NCBI GenBank assembly: GCA_964481395.1
Contig: CAYZYG010000012.1
Span: 1-64,000 of the forward strand
From: JBFMFH01 sp964481395
GTDB taxonomy: Bacteria; Acidobacteriota; Vicinamibacteria; Vicinamibacterales; JAKQTR01
DNA: 64,000 nt
Direction of reading: 5' to 3'
Positions 44,874 to 54,815 of the stretch are shown in pieces (positions within the stretch are counted from its first letter, which is position 1; each line of letters starts with the position of its first letter). The notes beneath the pieces are model-generated. The model saw only the letters and a list, made by a program, of their open reading frames with translations. It ran no database searches and was not told where the DNA came from. Position numbers and translations under genes: made by a program.

Positions 44874-44902
44874 TTGACAGGCTAAGTATCGGTATTTATG
44901 AT
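44874..44902 (+). promoter_or_regulatory. Strong promoter before the HU gene
   Basis: TTGACA at 44874-44879 and TATGAT at 44897-44902 are 17 bases apart, the best consensus promoter in the window. The ATG lies 37 bases downstream. Confidence 0.75.
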
Positions 44903-44938
44903 AGTTAGCAACCGCTACCCGTGGAGAACGGTCGGCAC

Positions 44939-45208
44939 ATGATCAAAGTCGACATCGTCAACGAGGTCGCCCAGCTCGCCGACATCACGAAGGTTAAGGC
45001 CGAACTCGCCGTCGATGCGGTCTTCGACGCCATGCGGCTGTCCATGCAGCGTGGGGAGCGTATCGAGCTGCGGGGGTTTGGGGTGTTCCAGGTGAAGCCC
45101 CGGAAGCGTGGGATCGGCCGGAACCCTCGAACGGGCCGCGAGGTCAAAATTCCTCCCGGCCGGACCATCAGGTTCAAGCCTGGCAAGGACCTCCAGGAAA
45201 TCACCTGA
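44939..45208 (+). CDS. hup: HU/IHF-family DNA-binding protein
   Basis: This 89-residue protein has the beta-arm signature RGFGVFQVKPRKRGIGRNPRTG and the helical dimer core (MIKVDIVNEVAQLADITK). It bends and compacts DNA. ATG at 44939 is used; a GTG 18 bases upstream would add residues not seen in the family. It starts from a near-consensus promoter. Confidence 0.93.
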   Translation: MIKVDIVNEVAQLADITKVKAELAVDAVFDAMRLSMQRGERIELRGFGVFQVKPRKRGIGRNPRTGREVKIPPGRTIRFKPGKDLQEIT

Positions 45209-45234
45209 GTCTGCTGTCGCACCGAGTCGTCCAC

Positions 45235-46254
45235 GTGTCGGATTCGAATCCCATCTTGGGCGCGAACCACGCCCGCCCGGCAGACCCAGGCTCGGTGTCG
45301 TCCCCGCTTCCGCCAGCCGCGCTAATCGACCTGCGCGAGCGGCCTGGGATGGCTCCACGACCTCCCGCGGATCGCCTCTGGCTCCATGCGCTGCTGTTCG
45401 TAGCCACGCTGGGTACGACCACGCTCGTCGGCGGCTATCACTGGCTGGCCTTCGCGGCCGGGTTCACGGACAACGTTCCCGATCTGCCGGCCGGTGCGTT
45501 CCTGGTCCGGGGACTCTGGTACTCGGTGACGATCCTCGCGATTCTGGGTGCGCACGAAGCGGGCCATTACATGGCCTGCCGCTACTACGGCATCAGTGCA
45601 TCTCTGCCCTATTTCCTCCCGATTCCATTCCCGCTGACGGGCACCGCCGGGGCGTTCATCCGCATCCGGCAGCCGATCGCCTCGAAACGGGCCCTCTTCG
45701 ACATCGGGATTGCCGGTCCGCTCGCCGGGTTCGTCGTCGCGGTGCCGGCGCTGTTCCTGGGGGTTGGCCTGTCGAACGTGGCCAGGCTCCCGCCGGAGTT
45801 CTCAGGTCTCGAACTCGGCGAGCCGCTCCTGTTCCAGATGGCCGCCCGCCTGGTCTGGAGCGAGGTGCCCGACGGGTATTCGATCAACCTGCATCCGATG
45901 GCCTTCGCCGCCTGGTTCGGGCTGCTCGCGACGGCGCTGAACCTCTTCCCGATCGGGCAGTTCGACGGCGGTCACATCAGCTACGCGGCCCTCGGACGAA
46001 AGTCCGCGTTCGTGACGCTGGCAGCCGTCGGCGGAGCGATGGGACTCGCGCTCTACTCGTCGAGCTGGATCGTCTGGACGCTGCTCGCGGTCGTTCTGCT
46101 CTTCGCGTTCGGATGGCGCCACCCGCCGACGTACGACGAAGATGTGCCCCTCGATCCCACGCGGCGCTGGCTGGCGCTCGCGGCGCTCATCGTGCTGATT
46201 CTCTGCTTCACACCCGCACCGATCGAGCCGCTCGACCTCGTGCAGCCGCAGTAG
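45235..46254 (+). CDS. Site-2 protease family (M50) membrane metalloprotease
   Basis: This 339-residue protein has the zinc motif LGAHEAGHYMACRYY (HExxH) in a membrane helix and the third-ligand motif NLFPIGQFDGGHISY. It has six or more hydrophobic segments. Site-2 proteases cut regulatory membrane proteins such as anti-sigma factors; no PDZ domain is present. GTG at 45235 follows hup by 26 bp. Its substrate is unknown. Confidence 0.9.
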   Translation: MSDSNPILGANHARPADPGSVSSPLPPAALIDLRERPGMAPRPPADRLWLHALLFVATLGTTTLVGGYHWLAFAAGFTDNVPDLPAGAFLVRGLWYSVTILAILGAHEAGHYMACRYYGISASLPYFLPIPFPLTGTAGAFIRIRQPIASKRALFDIGIAGPLAGFVVAVPALFLGVGLSNVARLPPEFSGLELGEPLLFQMAARLVWSEVPDGYSINLHPMAFAAWFGLLATALNLFPIGQFDGGHISYAALGRKSAFVTLAAVGGAMGLALYSSSWIVWTLLAVVLLFAFGWRHPPTYDEDVPLDPTRRWLALAALIVLILCFTPAPIEPLDLVQPQ

Positions 46255-46285
46255 GCGCGGCTGCGCGTCCCCGCTGGCCGCCAGT

Positions 46286-48790
46286 TCAGAGGACGGACAT
46301 CGGGTCTACGTCGATGGTGACGCGACGCCGCCAGTCCGGGCGTTCGGCAATCGCCGCCAGCAGGGCCCTGCGCATCTCGGTCCGTGCAGCAGGTTTCCCC
46401 TTGAGGAAGAACTGGGCGCGGTGCTCTCCCCGCAGGCGCGCCAGCGGAGCGGGTGCCGGACCCAGGACCTGGAAGAGCCCGGGCCTGGACGCGAGTGTCG
46501 CGATGCGGGTCACCAGTTCGCGGGCCGTGTCCATGGCGGCGCTGAACGAGCTTCCCCGGACGATCCCGTTCACGAGCGCGACCAGCGGCGGGTACCGCAT
46601 GGCCCGCCGGTAGTGCAGCTCTTCCTCGAAGAAGGCCGCGTAGTCCTGAGCGCAGGCGTGGCGGATGCTGTAATGATCCGGGTAGAGCGTCTGGACGACG
46701 GCCTGTCCCGGCATGTCGCCCCGCCCGGCCCGCCCGACCACCTGTGTCAGGAGCTGGAACGTCCGCTCGGCAGCGCGGAAGTCGGCCAACCCGAGGCCCA
46801 CGTCCGCCGAGATGACCCCGACCAGCGTGACGCGCGGGAAATCGTGCCCCTTGGCGATCATCTGCGTACCGACCAGCACGTCGAGGTCCCCGGCGGCGAA
46901 TCGTGCGAGCACATCGGTCAGCGCGCCCCGTTTCCTGACGGCATCACGGTCGAGCCTGCCCACCCGCGCGTCGGGGAATGCCCCGCGGACTTCCGCTTCG
47001 ACCCGTTCCGTCCCGAAGCCCAGTTGCTCGAGATACGGGCCGCCGCAGGACGGGCAGATCCGCGGCACGCGCCGGCTGAAGTTGCAGTAGTGGCAGACCG
47101 CCGTGCCCCGGCCGTGAACGACGAGTGAGACGTCGCAGTTCGGGCACTGGACGGTGCCGCCGCATTGGCGGCAGAAGACGGATGTGGAGAATCCCCGGCG
47201 GTTGAGGAGGAGCAGGACCTGCTCCCGCTGCGCCAGTCTCGATCCGACCGTCTCGATCATCGTCGCGCTCAGGATGGTACCGGGACCCGCGGATGCGTAT
47301 TCCTCGCGCATGTTCACCGTGGACACCCGGGCCAGCGGGCGGTCGAGCACGCGTCGGTCGAGCGCGACGAGTTCGTACCGCCCGCTGCGCGCGTGATGGA
47401 ACGACTCGAGCGATGGCGTGGCTGAGCCGAGCAGGGCCATCGCCCCGGCGTCGCGCGCCCGGACGACGGCCACATCCCGGGCGTTGTAGCGTGGCGTCTC
47501 CTCCTGCTTGTACGATCCATCGTGCTCCTCGTCGACGACGAGAAAACCGAGGCTCGGCACCGGCGCGAAGACCGCGGAGCGCGTCCCGACGACCACGTCG
47601 ACGGCGCCGCGGCGGATCCGCTGCCACTGGTCGTGCCGCTCACCGTCGGACATCGCACTGTGCTGGATGGCCACCCGCCCGCCGAAGCGCGCGCGGAACA
47701 GGCCGGCCATCGCCGGCGTCAGGGCAATCTCCGGCACCAGGACGATGGCCTGCCGCCCCTGCGCCTGCGTGCGCGCGGCGAGTCGCAGGTAGACTTCCGT
47801 CTTCCCGCTGCCGGTCACGCCGTGGAGCAGCGCGACGCGGAATCTGGCTTCGTCGAGCAGGCCGGAGAGCCGTTCCAGGCCCCGTTCCTGCTCCCCGGTG
47901 AGCACCAGCTCCTCGGTGCCGCCTCTGGAGACGTCGCGCCCCCAAGGCCCGGCGAACGGATCCCGCTCCACGGTCTGCCTTCGCACGACCAGCAGCCCGC
48001 GGAGGGCCAGGCGGTGCAGGGAATCCACCGCGAGACGCCGTTCTCGCAGGTCGCTCGTCGACAGTCCGTCCGGGGCACCTGCGAGCGCCCGGAGCATGTC
48101 ACGCTGGCGGTGGCCGAGGCCCTCCACCTCCCGCCCCTCCTTCAGGGCATCGGCCAGGGCGTGGCCTTCCGGCGTCAGGTCCGCCACGCGAACGGTCCGA
48201 TAGGCCATGCGCTGGCCACCGAGCACCTGGGACAGCTCGACGAGGCCGGCCCCTTCGAGAGACCGGAGGACCCAGCCGCCCGCGGCATGCACCTTCGCGG
48301 GCAGCGTAACGGCCAGTCGCGAACGGAACGTCGAGACCGGCAGGCTCTTTCCGGCAGCGAGCACGCGCAGGCCGGCCGCCTGCAGATGACTCAGGCCACC
48401 CATCTCCTCCGAGGCGAGGCGCCTGCGCCCCTCGTCGGTCAACGTCACGACCCGGCGGCTCTCCACCCAGGCCATGGGAGGCGCGGCAGCCGCCAGTGCT
48501 TCGCCCGGACCACACGCGTAGTACTCGGCGACCCACAAGGCCAGCTCGACGATCGACGCGGGCAGATACGATCCGTCGTCGAGTAAATCGAGAATGTCCC
48601 GCAGGTCTCTGCCGTCAGGTGGAGACGCCTCAGTGGTTGCGACGCCGACCACGCAACCGGTCAGCTTCCTCGTGCCCAGGGGAACCAGGACCCGGGCTCC
48701 CGTCTGGGGGGTCGGGAACTCCTCGGGGACGCGGTAGCTGAGGAGGCCAAGGTGCGGCACCGGCACCGCAACGGAGGCGACGCGAGCCAT
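46286..48790 (-). CDS. priA: Primosomal helicase PriA
   Basis: This 834-residue helicase has Walker A LLHGVTGSGKTEVYLRLA, DEEHDGSYKQEE and the zinc array with CRQCGGTVQCPNCDVSL and CHYC/CPSCGG. It restarts stalled replication forks. The N-terminal fork-binding domain is present (VASVAVPVPHLGLLSYRVP). It is coupled with the UDG gene four bases upstream. Confidence 0.95.
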   Translation of the reverse strand: MARVASVAVPVPHLGLLSYRVPEEFPTPQTGARVLVPLGTRKLTGCVVGVATTEASPPDGRDLRDILDLLDDGSYLPASIVELALWVAEYYACGPGEALAAAAPPMAWVESRRVVTLTDEGRRRLASEEMGGLSHLQAAGLRVLAAGKSLPVSTFRSRLAVTLPAKVHAAGGWVLRSLEGAGLVELSQVLGGQRMAYRTVRVADLTPEGHALADALKEGREVEGLGHRQRDMLRALAGAPDGLSTSDLRERRLAVDSLHRLALRGLLVVRRQTVERDPFAGPWGRDVSRGGTEELVLTGEQERGLERLSGLLDEARFRVALLHGVTGSGKTEVYLRLAARTQAQGRQAIVLVPEIALTPAMAGLFRARFGGRVAIQHSAMSDGERHDQWQRIRRGAVDVVVGTRSAVFAPVPSLGFLVVDEEHDGSYKQEETPRYNARDVAVVRARDAGAMALLGSATPSLESFHHARSGRYELVALDRRVLDRPLARVSTVNMREEYASAGPGTILSATMIETVGSRLAQREQVLLLLNRRGFSTSVFCRQCGGTVQCPNCDVSLVVHGRGTAVCHYCNFSRRVPRICPSCGGPYLEQLGFGTERVEAEVRGAFPDARVGRLDRDAVRKRGALTDVLARFAAGDLDVLVGTQMIAKGHDFPRVTLVGVISADVGLGLADFRAAERTFQLLTQVVGRAGRGDMPGQAVVQTLYPDHYSIRHACAQDYAAFFEEELHYRRAMRYPPLVALVNGIVRGSSFSAAMDTARELVTRIATLASRPGLFQVLGPAPAPLARLRGEHRAQFFLKGKPAARTEMRRALLAAIAERPDWRRRVTIDVDPMSVL

Positions 48791-48794
48791 CGAT

Positions 48795-49571
48795 CTACCG
48801 CGGCTGCGCGCGCAGGTCGGCCAGCATGTCGCGGACCTTCTGCATGTCCTCCCACACCTCGCGCTTGCGTTCCGGGCTCCGGAGCAGGTACGCCGGGTGG
48901 AAGGTCGGGACCAGCCTCGCGTCGCCGTAGCGGTAGACTCGCCCTCGCAGTTTGGTAATGGGGTCTTTCGTTCGCAGGAGCGTCTGCGCCGCGAAGGTTC
49001 CCAGCGCGACGATGACCAGGGGGCGAATCGCGCGCACCTGTCTCAGCAGGTAGGGCTCGCAGGCGGCGATTTCGTCGGGCTCCGGGTTCCGGTTGCCGGG
49101 CGGCCGGCACTTGACGACGTTGGCGATGTACACCTCGTCCCGCGTGAGGCCGATCGCCTGGATGATGCGCGTGAGCAGCTGTCCCGCGCGTCCGACGAAG
49201 GGGATGCCCTGGACGTCCTCGTCATGGCCCGGGCCCTCACCCACGAACATCAAATCGGCGGTTGGGCTTCCGACCCCGAAGACGACCTGCGTGCGACCGA
49301 GCCCGTGGAGTTTGCAGTGACGGCAGTCGGGACCGATTTCCACACGGATGTCGTCGAGGCTTTCCCCGGCGCGATTCGACCGGACGGGATCGCCCGCCGG
49401 CGGGGGCGCAGCGATGTCGCCTTCCGCGGCGGGAGGGCTCGGCCGATCCTCTTCCGCCCTCCCGTCGGTGTCTCGCCGCCGCCACTCGGGCGCCCGGCTC
49501 ACACCAGCCGCCCCCATCTCGGCGAAGAATCGGAGGTGCTCCCGAACCTCGTCGCGGTCGTTCGGGTGCAT
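48795..49571 (-). CDS. Family 4 uracil-DNA glycosylase (4Fe-4S)
   Basis: This 258-residue protein has a charged N-terminal extension (residues 1-75), then the UDG-4 core: CRHCKLHGLGRTQVVFG, FVGEGPGHDEDVQGIPFVG, NVVKCRPPGNRNP and the HPAYLLRSP C-motif. Four cysteines bind an Fe-S cluster. It removes uracil from DNA. ATG at 49571 overlaps the coaBC stop (TGATG); a GTG one codon earlier is also possible. Confidence 0.9.
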   Translation of the reverse strand: MHPNDRDEVREHLRFFAEMGAAGVSRAPEWRRRDTDGRAEEDRPSPPAAEGDIAAPPPAGDPVRSNRAGESLDDIRVEIGPDCRHCKLHGLGRTQVVFGVGSPTADLMFVGEGPGHDEDVQGIPFVGRAGQLLTRIIQAIGLTRDEVYIANVVKCRPPGNRNPEPDEIAACEPYLLRQVRAIRPLVIVALGTFAAQTLLRTKDPITKLRGRVYRYGDARLVPTFHPAYLLRSPERKREVWEDMQKVRDMLADLRAQPR

Positions 49572-50806
49572 CACGCGCCCTCGGCCCCCGCGTCGGGGCG
49601 GACGGCCTCGGCCGCGAGATGCCGCTCGACGCGATCGAGAATCGCGGCGGCCACCGCAGCCTTGGACTGGAGCGGCAAAGCTTCTGTCCAGTCTGGCCCC
49701 ACGAGGGTCACGCGATTCGTGTCGACCTCGAATCCAGCGCCAGGCTCCAGCACGTCGTTGGCCGCGATGAAGTCGACCTGCTTGGACGCGAGCTTCTCCC
49801 TCGCGCGCGGCACGGGGTCGCCCGTTTCGGCGGCGAAGCCCACGAGAACTGGAGGTCCACCGCCGCGCCCGGCACGCCAGGCGCCGAGTTCGGCGAGGAT
49901 ATCGGGCGTACGGGTCAGCGCCAGGGTCATGTCGCCGGGCCGCTTCGTGATCTTCGACGGTGACCGCGTGTCCGGGCGGTAATCGGCGACGGCGGCCGCC
50001 ATGATGACCACATCGGCGTCGCCTGCGCGCGCGGTCACGGCGTCGCGCATCTCGACGGCGCTTCGCACGCGCACGAGTTCGTGGACGGCGGGAGGGTCGA
50101 TCGCGATTGGCCCGGCGATGAGCCTCACGGACGCGCCGCGCCGCGCCGCTTCGCCCGCGATCGCAAGCCCCATCCGTCCGCTGGACCGGTTGCCGATGTA
50201 GCGCACGGGGTCAAGATCCTCGAACGTCGGCCCCGCGGTCACGATGACGCAGCGCCGGTCGAGGGTGCGCCGGGGATGGACGATGGCGTCCGCGGCCTCG
50301 ACGATGTCCGCTGGCTCCGCGAGACGGCCCTTGCCCACCCACCCACAGGCGAGATAGCCGGAGCCCGGCTGGACCATGGCGACGCCGCGGGACTCGAGCG
50401 TCCTCAGGTTGGCCGCCACGGCCGGGTGCTCCAGCATGTGCGTGTTCATGGCCGGGGCAAGCAGGACGGGAGCCTTCGTGGCGAGGTACAGGGCGGACAG
50501 GAAGTCATCGGCGATGCCATTCGCAAACTTGCCGATGATGTTCGCGGTGGCCGGTGCGACCAGCAGAAGTGCGATCGAACTCGCGAGCGAAATGTGTTCG
50601 ATGTCCGCGTTCGCGCCTGGCGTCCACTGGGACGTCACGACCCGGCGGCGGGTGATGGCCTCGAAGGTAACCGGCCCGACAAAACGGCGTGCGTTGCGGG
50701 TCATGACCGCCACGACGTCGTGGCCACGCTGCTGGAGTCCGCGAGCGACTTCGACGGCCTTGTAGGCGCCGATTCCGCCGCTCACACCCAGGGCAATCAG
50801 GGCCAT
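49571..50806 (-). CDS. coaBC: Phosphopantothenoylcysteine decarboxylase/synthase CoaBC
   Basis: This 411-residue bifunctional enzyme opens IALGVSGGIGAYKAVEVARG (flavin domain CoaC) with the PAMNTHMLEHPA motif. It continues with CoaB (VTAGPTFEDLDPVRYIGNRSSG). It makes phosphopantetheine for coenzyme A. It follows gmk after 13 bp, and there is no rpoZ in between. Confidence 0.95.
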   Translation of the reverse strand: MALIALGVSGGIGAYKAVEVARGLQQRGHDVVAVMTRNARRFVGPVTFEAITRRRVVTSQWTPGANADIEHISLASSIALLLVAPATANIIGKFANGIADDFLSALYLATKAPVLLAPAMNTHMLEHPAVAANLRTLESRGVAMVQPGSGYLACGWVGKGRLAEPADIVEAADAIVHPRRTLDRRCVIVTAGPTFEDLDPVRYIGNRSSGRMGLAIAGEAARRGASVRLIAGPIAIDPPAVHELVRVRSAVEMRDAVTARAGDADVVIMAAAVADYRPDTRSPSKITKRPGDMTLALTRTPDILAELGAWRAGRGGGPPVLVGFAAETGDPVPRAREKLASKQVDFIAANDVLEPGAGFEVDTNRVTLVGPDWTEALPLQSKAAVAAAILDRVERHLAAEAVRPDAGAEGA

Positions 50807-50819
50807 GGCTGCTCTCCTC

Positions 50820-51458
50820 TCACGCTCCCGGCGCGCCGATATCCTCGGCGATGCGCCTGCCGACGTCAGCCATCGCCTCCTGGCGCTGGCGTTCGGCCAG
50901 CACGATTGCGGCCACCAGGTCCACGCTTCGGTCCAGATCGTCGTTCACGACGAGGTAGTCGTACTCCGCATAGGCCTGGATCTCCTCCCGTGCCGTGTCC
51001 AGCCGACGGCGGATGACGTCTGCGCTGTCGAGATTCCGGTGACGCAGCCGGCTCTCGAGCTCAGCCGCCGACGGAGGCAGCAGGAAGATCGACACCGACG
51101 GCACGCGCTGGCGCCTGACGTTGCGTCCTCCCTGGACGTCGATGACGAGGAGCACGTCGTCGCCCTCGGCCAGAAGCCGCTCGGTGTCGACGAGCGAGGT
51201 GCCGTACAGGTGGCCGAACACGTCCGCCCACTCGAGGAACTGGCTGCCGGCGATCATCGCCTCGAACCGCTCGCGGGTCACGAAGTGGTAGTGCTCGCCG
51301 TCCACTTCCCCGCCGCGTGCGCGACGGCTGGTGTACGACACCGAGCGGCGGATCCGCGGTACTCGTGCCGCCAACCGGTCGGCCACGCTGGTCTTGCCGG
51401 TGCCCGATGGCGCCGACAGGATGAACAGCCGCCCGCGCGCTGCGTCCCTACTCGACAT
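50820..51458 (-). CDS. gmk: Guanylate kinase
   Basis: This 212-residue enzyme has the P-loop FILSAPSGTGKTSVADRL, VSYTSRRARGGEVDGEHYHFV (GMP site) and the lid region. It makes GDP from GMP. It overlaps yicC by about 11 bp and is followed by coaBC. Confidence 0.94.
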   Translation of the reverse strand: MSSRDAARGRLFILSAPSGTGKTSVADRLAARVPRIRRSVSYTSRRARGGEVDGEHYHFVTRERFEAMIAGSQFLEWADVFGHLYGTSLVDTERLLAEGDDVLLVIDVQGGRNVRRQRVPSVSIFLLPPSAAELESRLRHRNLDSADVIRRRLDTAREEIQAYAEYDYLVVNDDLDRSVDLVAAIVLAERQRQEAMADVGRRIAEDIGAPGA

Positions 51459-52341
51459 TCTGCACCTGCTCCCGCATCTTCTCCAGCTCGGCCTTCACGT
51501 CGATGACCAGTTCCGGGACGCGCTCCCCGTCGGCTTTCGATCCCATGGTGTTGATCTCCCGGTTCATCTCCTGAAGCAGGAAGTCCAGCTTGCGGCCGCA
51601 GGGTTCCGGCCCGTCGGTGAGCGAACCCCACTGCGTCACGTGAGCCCTGAAGCGGACGACTTCCTCGCTGATGTCAGAGCGCGCAGCGTAGCGCACCACT
51701 TCCTGTGCCACCGCCGCGCGATCGACCGACAGGTCCCCGAGGAGGCTGTCGACGAGCTGCTGGAGCCGCCCCTGCAGGTCGGCGCGTCCGGCGCCGGCCA
51801 GCCCGACCAGGCGCTCGACGGCCTGGGCGACCGCAGACTTGCGCGCATCGAGATCGGCGCGAAGCAGGTCGCCCTCGCGCCGCCGCATCGCGTCAAGATC
51901 GTCAAGGGCGGCCTGGACGGTCGTTTCGATGGCGGCCTCGAGCGCCGCCACCTCCCCGGGGCCGAGTTCGGGCGGCTGCTCCCTGACGGTCACCGCCTGG
52001 GGAAAGCGCAGCAGATCGCCGGGCGCGAGCACGCCGTCGACCAGGCCTGCGTGACGAGCGCGCTCGAGCACCGACGCGAGAGCGGCCAGCAGGCGGTCGT
52101 TGAGTTCCACGTCGACCACGGGGAGTTGCCGCAACTGGACCGACACCGCCACCTCGACACGTCCGCGGGCGACCCGCTGCTGGACGAGCGCCCGTATGCG
52201 CGGCTCCAGCGTGCCGAATGCCTGCGGAACACGCAATTGCAGATCCAGATACCGGTGATTGACCGACCGCACGGTCACGCTGATGCTGGCATCGGACGCT
52301 TCCCGCGTCAGCGCAGAAAAGCCGGTCATGCTCTTGATCAT
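51448..52341 (-). CDS. yicC: YicC-family endoribonuclease
   Basis: This 297-residue protein begins MIKSMTGFSALTREASDASI and has VRSVNHRYLDLQLRVP, with the C-terminal DUF1732 region FLLQEMNREINTMGSKA. YicC is an RNase involved in RNA turnover. Its usual partner gmk follows directly. Confidence 0.93.
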   Translation of the reverse strand: MIKSMTGFSALTREASDASISVTVRSVNHRYLDLQLRVPQAFGTLEPRIRALVQQRVARGRVEVAVSVQLRQLPVVDVELNDRLLAALASVLERARHAGLVDGVLAPGDLLRFPQAVTVREQPPELGPGEVAALEAAIETTVQAALDDLDAMRRREGDLLRADLDARKSAVAQAVERLVGLAGAGRADLQGRLQQLVDSLLGDLSVDRAAVAQEVVRYAARSDISEEVVRFRAHVTQWGSLTDGPEPCGRKLDFLLQEMNREINTMGSKADGERVPELVIDVKAELEKMREQVQNVE

Positions 52342-54107
52342 CGCGCCTCTCTCCTGACGGACGCCGGCCTGCCGTGCGGCTCCGGGTCCGAGAACTGCCT
52401 CGCGTGAAGGGCTGCGTACGTGCCCCCGGGGCGGGCCAGCAGATCCGCATGAGGCCCCATCTCGACGACGCGTCCGCGCTCGAGGACCACGATGACATCA
52501 GCCCGCTGCACGGTGGACAGGCGATGAGCGATCACGAACGACGTCCGGCCGCGCATCAGATTGGCCAGAGCGTCCTGCACGAGCGCCTCCGACTCCGCAT
52601 CCAGCGAGGACGTCGCCTCGTCGAGGATCAGGATCGGCGCGTCGTTCAGGATGGCCCGGGCGATGGCCAGGCGCTGCCGTTGCCCGCCCGAAAGCCGCTG
52701 TCCGCGTTCCCCGATGACCGTATCGTATCCGCGAGGCATTGAGACGATGAACTCGTGCGCGCGGGCTGCCGTCGCCGCCCGCTCGACCTCGGCGCGTGAG
52801 GCGCCGGGCCTCCCGTAGGCGATGTTGTTCGCCACCGTGTCGTCGAAGAGCACGGTCTCCTGGGTCACCATGCTGATCTGGCCCCGCAGCGACGCCAGCG
52901 TCACCGTGCGCACGTCGGTCCCGTCGATCAGGATCGCCCCGCTCTTCACGTCATAGAAGCGGGGGATCAGGTTGACGAGACTGGTCTTTCCCGCGCCGCT
53001 CCGGCCGACGATGGCCACGCTCTGCCCTGCCTCGACGGTGAACGACACGCCCCTGAGCGCATCGCGTCCGTGCGCGTCCTCGTACTCGAACGTGACGTCC
53101 CGGAATTCGATCCCGCTCGACAGCGGCGGCAAGGGGCCGGCGCCCGGCGCCTCGGCCACCTCGGTGCGCAGGTCCATGAGTTCGAAGATGCGCTGCGACG
53201 CGGCCATCGCCTGCTGGATGCTGGCATTGACCCGACTGAGCTTCTTGAGCGGGCCGTACATCATGAACAGCGACGCCACGAACAGGGTGAAGTCGCCCTG
53301 GGTCATGCGCCCGGCTGCGATTTCGCGGCTGCCGTACCAGAGCGCCGTGGCGGCGGCCAAGCCGCCCAGAAGCTCCATGACCGGCGGCATCATCGACACG
53401 GCCGCCGTGACTTTCAGATTCGCGCGGTAGAGCGCCCGGGCTGCCGCCGCGAACCGGCTCGTCTCGCGAGCCTCGGCTCCGAACGCCTTGACGATCCGGT
53501 GGCTGGTGAACGCCTCCGTCGCCACGTGGGACATGACCTCCTGATGCTCCTGGCTCCGTCGCGTTGTGGCCCTGAGCCGTTTGCCGAGGCGGACCAGCGG
53601 GTACAGGATGACCGGGGCGCTGGTGAGGCAGACCAGGGCCAGCCTGGCGTCCACCCAGAAGAGAAGCCCCGCGAACCCTACGACGGCGAGCGATTCGCGC
53701 ATCAGGTCGCCCAGCGTGTCCGAGACCACCTGCTGGACCTGGGCCACGTCGCTCGTGAGCCGGGACAGGAGCTGGCCGGTGCTGCGCGACTTGAAAAAGG
53801 CGGTCGACTGCTGCACGGTGCACCTGAACAGGTCGGTACGCACGTCCAGCACCACGCGCTGCCCGACGTCGGCCATCAGGTAGGACGAGAGATAGGAGCC
53901 GACCCCCTTGAGGAGGTATGCCAGCACGATCGCCCACGCCACCCAGCCGAGGTCCTGCTGCCGGGCCAGCACGTTGTCGAAGATCGGTTTGATGAGGTAG
54001 GCCAGTGCTGCGGACGCCGCGCCGTACGCCACCATCGCCACGAGCGCGATGGCGAACCGCCCGCGGTACGCGCGGGCATAGGCGAACAGTCGCAGCAGAG
54101 GTGTCAC
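52338..54107 (-). CDS. msbA: Lipid A export ABC transporter MsbA-like
   Basis: This 589-residue half-transporter has an N-terminal six-helix domain and an ATPase with Walker A VGRSGAGKTSLVNLIPRF, signature LSGGQRQRLAIARAI and Walker B ILILDEATSSLD. It flips lipid A-core or other glycolipid. GTG at 54107 overlaps the DPM1-like stop. The glycosyltransferase neighbours suit an LPS/EPS role. Confidence 0.9.
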   Translation of the reverse strand: MTPLLRLFAYARAYRGRFAIALVAMVAYGAASAALAYLIKPIFDNVLARQQDLGWVAWAIVLAYLLKGVGSYLSSYLMADVGQRVVLDVRTDLFRCTVQQSTAFFKSRSTGQLLSRLTSDVAQVQQVVSDTLGDLMRESLAVVGFAGLLFWVDARLALVCLTSAPVILYPLVRLGKRLRATTRRSQEHQEVMSHVATEAFTSHRIVKAFGAEARETSRFAAAARALYRANLKVTAAVSMMPPVMELLGGLAAATALWYGSREIAAGRMTQGDFTLFVASLFMMYGPLKKLSRVNASIQQAMAASQRIFELMDLRTEVAEAPGAGPLPPLSSGIEFRDVTFEYEDAHGRDALRGVSFTVEAGQSVAIVGRSGAGKTSLVNLIPRFYDVKSGAILIDGTDVRTVTLASLRGQISMVTQETVLFDDTVANNIAYGRPGASRAEVERAATAARAHEFIVSMPRGYDTVIGERGQRLSGGQRQRLAIARAILNDAPILILDEATSSLDAESEALVQDALANLMRGRTSFVIAHRLSTVQRADVIVVLERGRVVEMGPHADLLARPGGTYAALHARQFSDPEPHGRPASVRREAR

Positions 54108-54814
54108 TCGGTGAACCGGTAGCGGACGAGCACCCAGAGAGCCACGATGCCGTCGCGCCAGGTGATCTTCTTGCCTTCCTCGTACCCGCGCCCGTCGTAC
54201 GTGATGGGCACCTCGTACACCCGGTAGTGGCGCTTGAAGATCTTCGCCGTCAGTTCGGGCTCGATGCCGAATCCGTTCGAGCGCAGCCGGAACGACCTGA
54301 GCACGTCGACCCGCATCACCTTGTAGCAGGTCTCCATGTCCGTCAGCATCGTGTTGTACAGCACGTTGGTGAGCAACGTCAGGACCCGGTTGCCCAGGTA
54401 ATGGGTAAACAGGAACACGCGGTGACGGCCGAGGAACCGGGACCCGTACACCACATCCGCACGTCCCTGGCAGATGAGCTCGATGAGCTCGGGGTACTCC
54501 TCCGGCGAGTACTCCAGATCCGCGTCCTGGATGACGACGATGTCGCCCGTGACCGCCTCGAAGCCGCGCCGCAGGGCCGCGCCCTTGCCCTGGTTGCGCT
54601 CCTGCAGGAGCAGCGTGAACCCGTGGCGCTGCTGGAGTCCCACCAGCACGTCGCGCGTACCGTCCGTCGAGCAGTCGTCCACGACGATGAGTTCGGTGCG
54701 GACGGGCGACGCCAGAACGCGGCCCACGATCTCTTCGATGGTCCCGCGCTCGTTGAACACGGGCATGACCACCGACAGCAGCGGGTCCGCCAGTTGTCCG
54801 CGCAGGCCGGTCAC
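54104..54814 (-). CDS. DPM1-like GT2 (polyprenyl-phosphate sugar synthase)
   Basis: This 236-residue enzyme has LLSVVMPVFNERGTIEEIV, VVDDCSTDGT, IQDADLEYSPEEYPELIEL, VYGSRFLG, TDMETCYKVMRVDVL and YEEGKKITWRDG. These are the complete DPM1 motif set. It lacks C-terminal membrane helices. GTG start at 54814; its stop overlaps msbA. Confidence 0.92.
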   Translation of the reverse strand: MTGLRGQLADPLLSVVMPVFNERGTIEEIVGRVLASPVRTELIVVDDCSTDGTRDVLVGLQQRHGFTLLLQERNQGKGAALRRGFEAVTGDIVVIQDADLEYSPEEYPELIELICQGRADVVYGSRFLGRHRVFLFTHYLGNRVLTLLTNVLYNTMLTDMETCYKVMRVDVLRSFRLRSNGFGIEPELTAKIFKRHYRVYEVPITYDGRGYEEGKKITWRDGIVALWVLVRYRFTE

Positions 54815-54815
54815 C

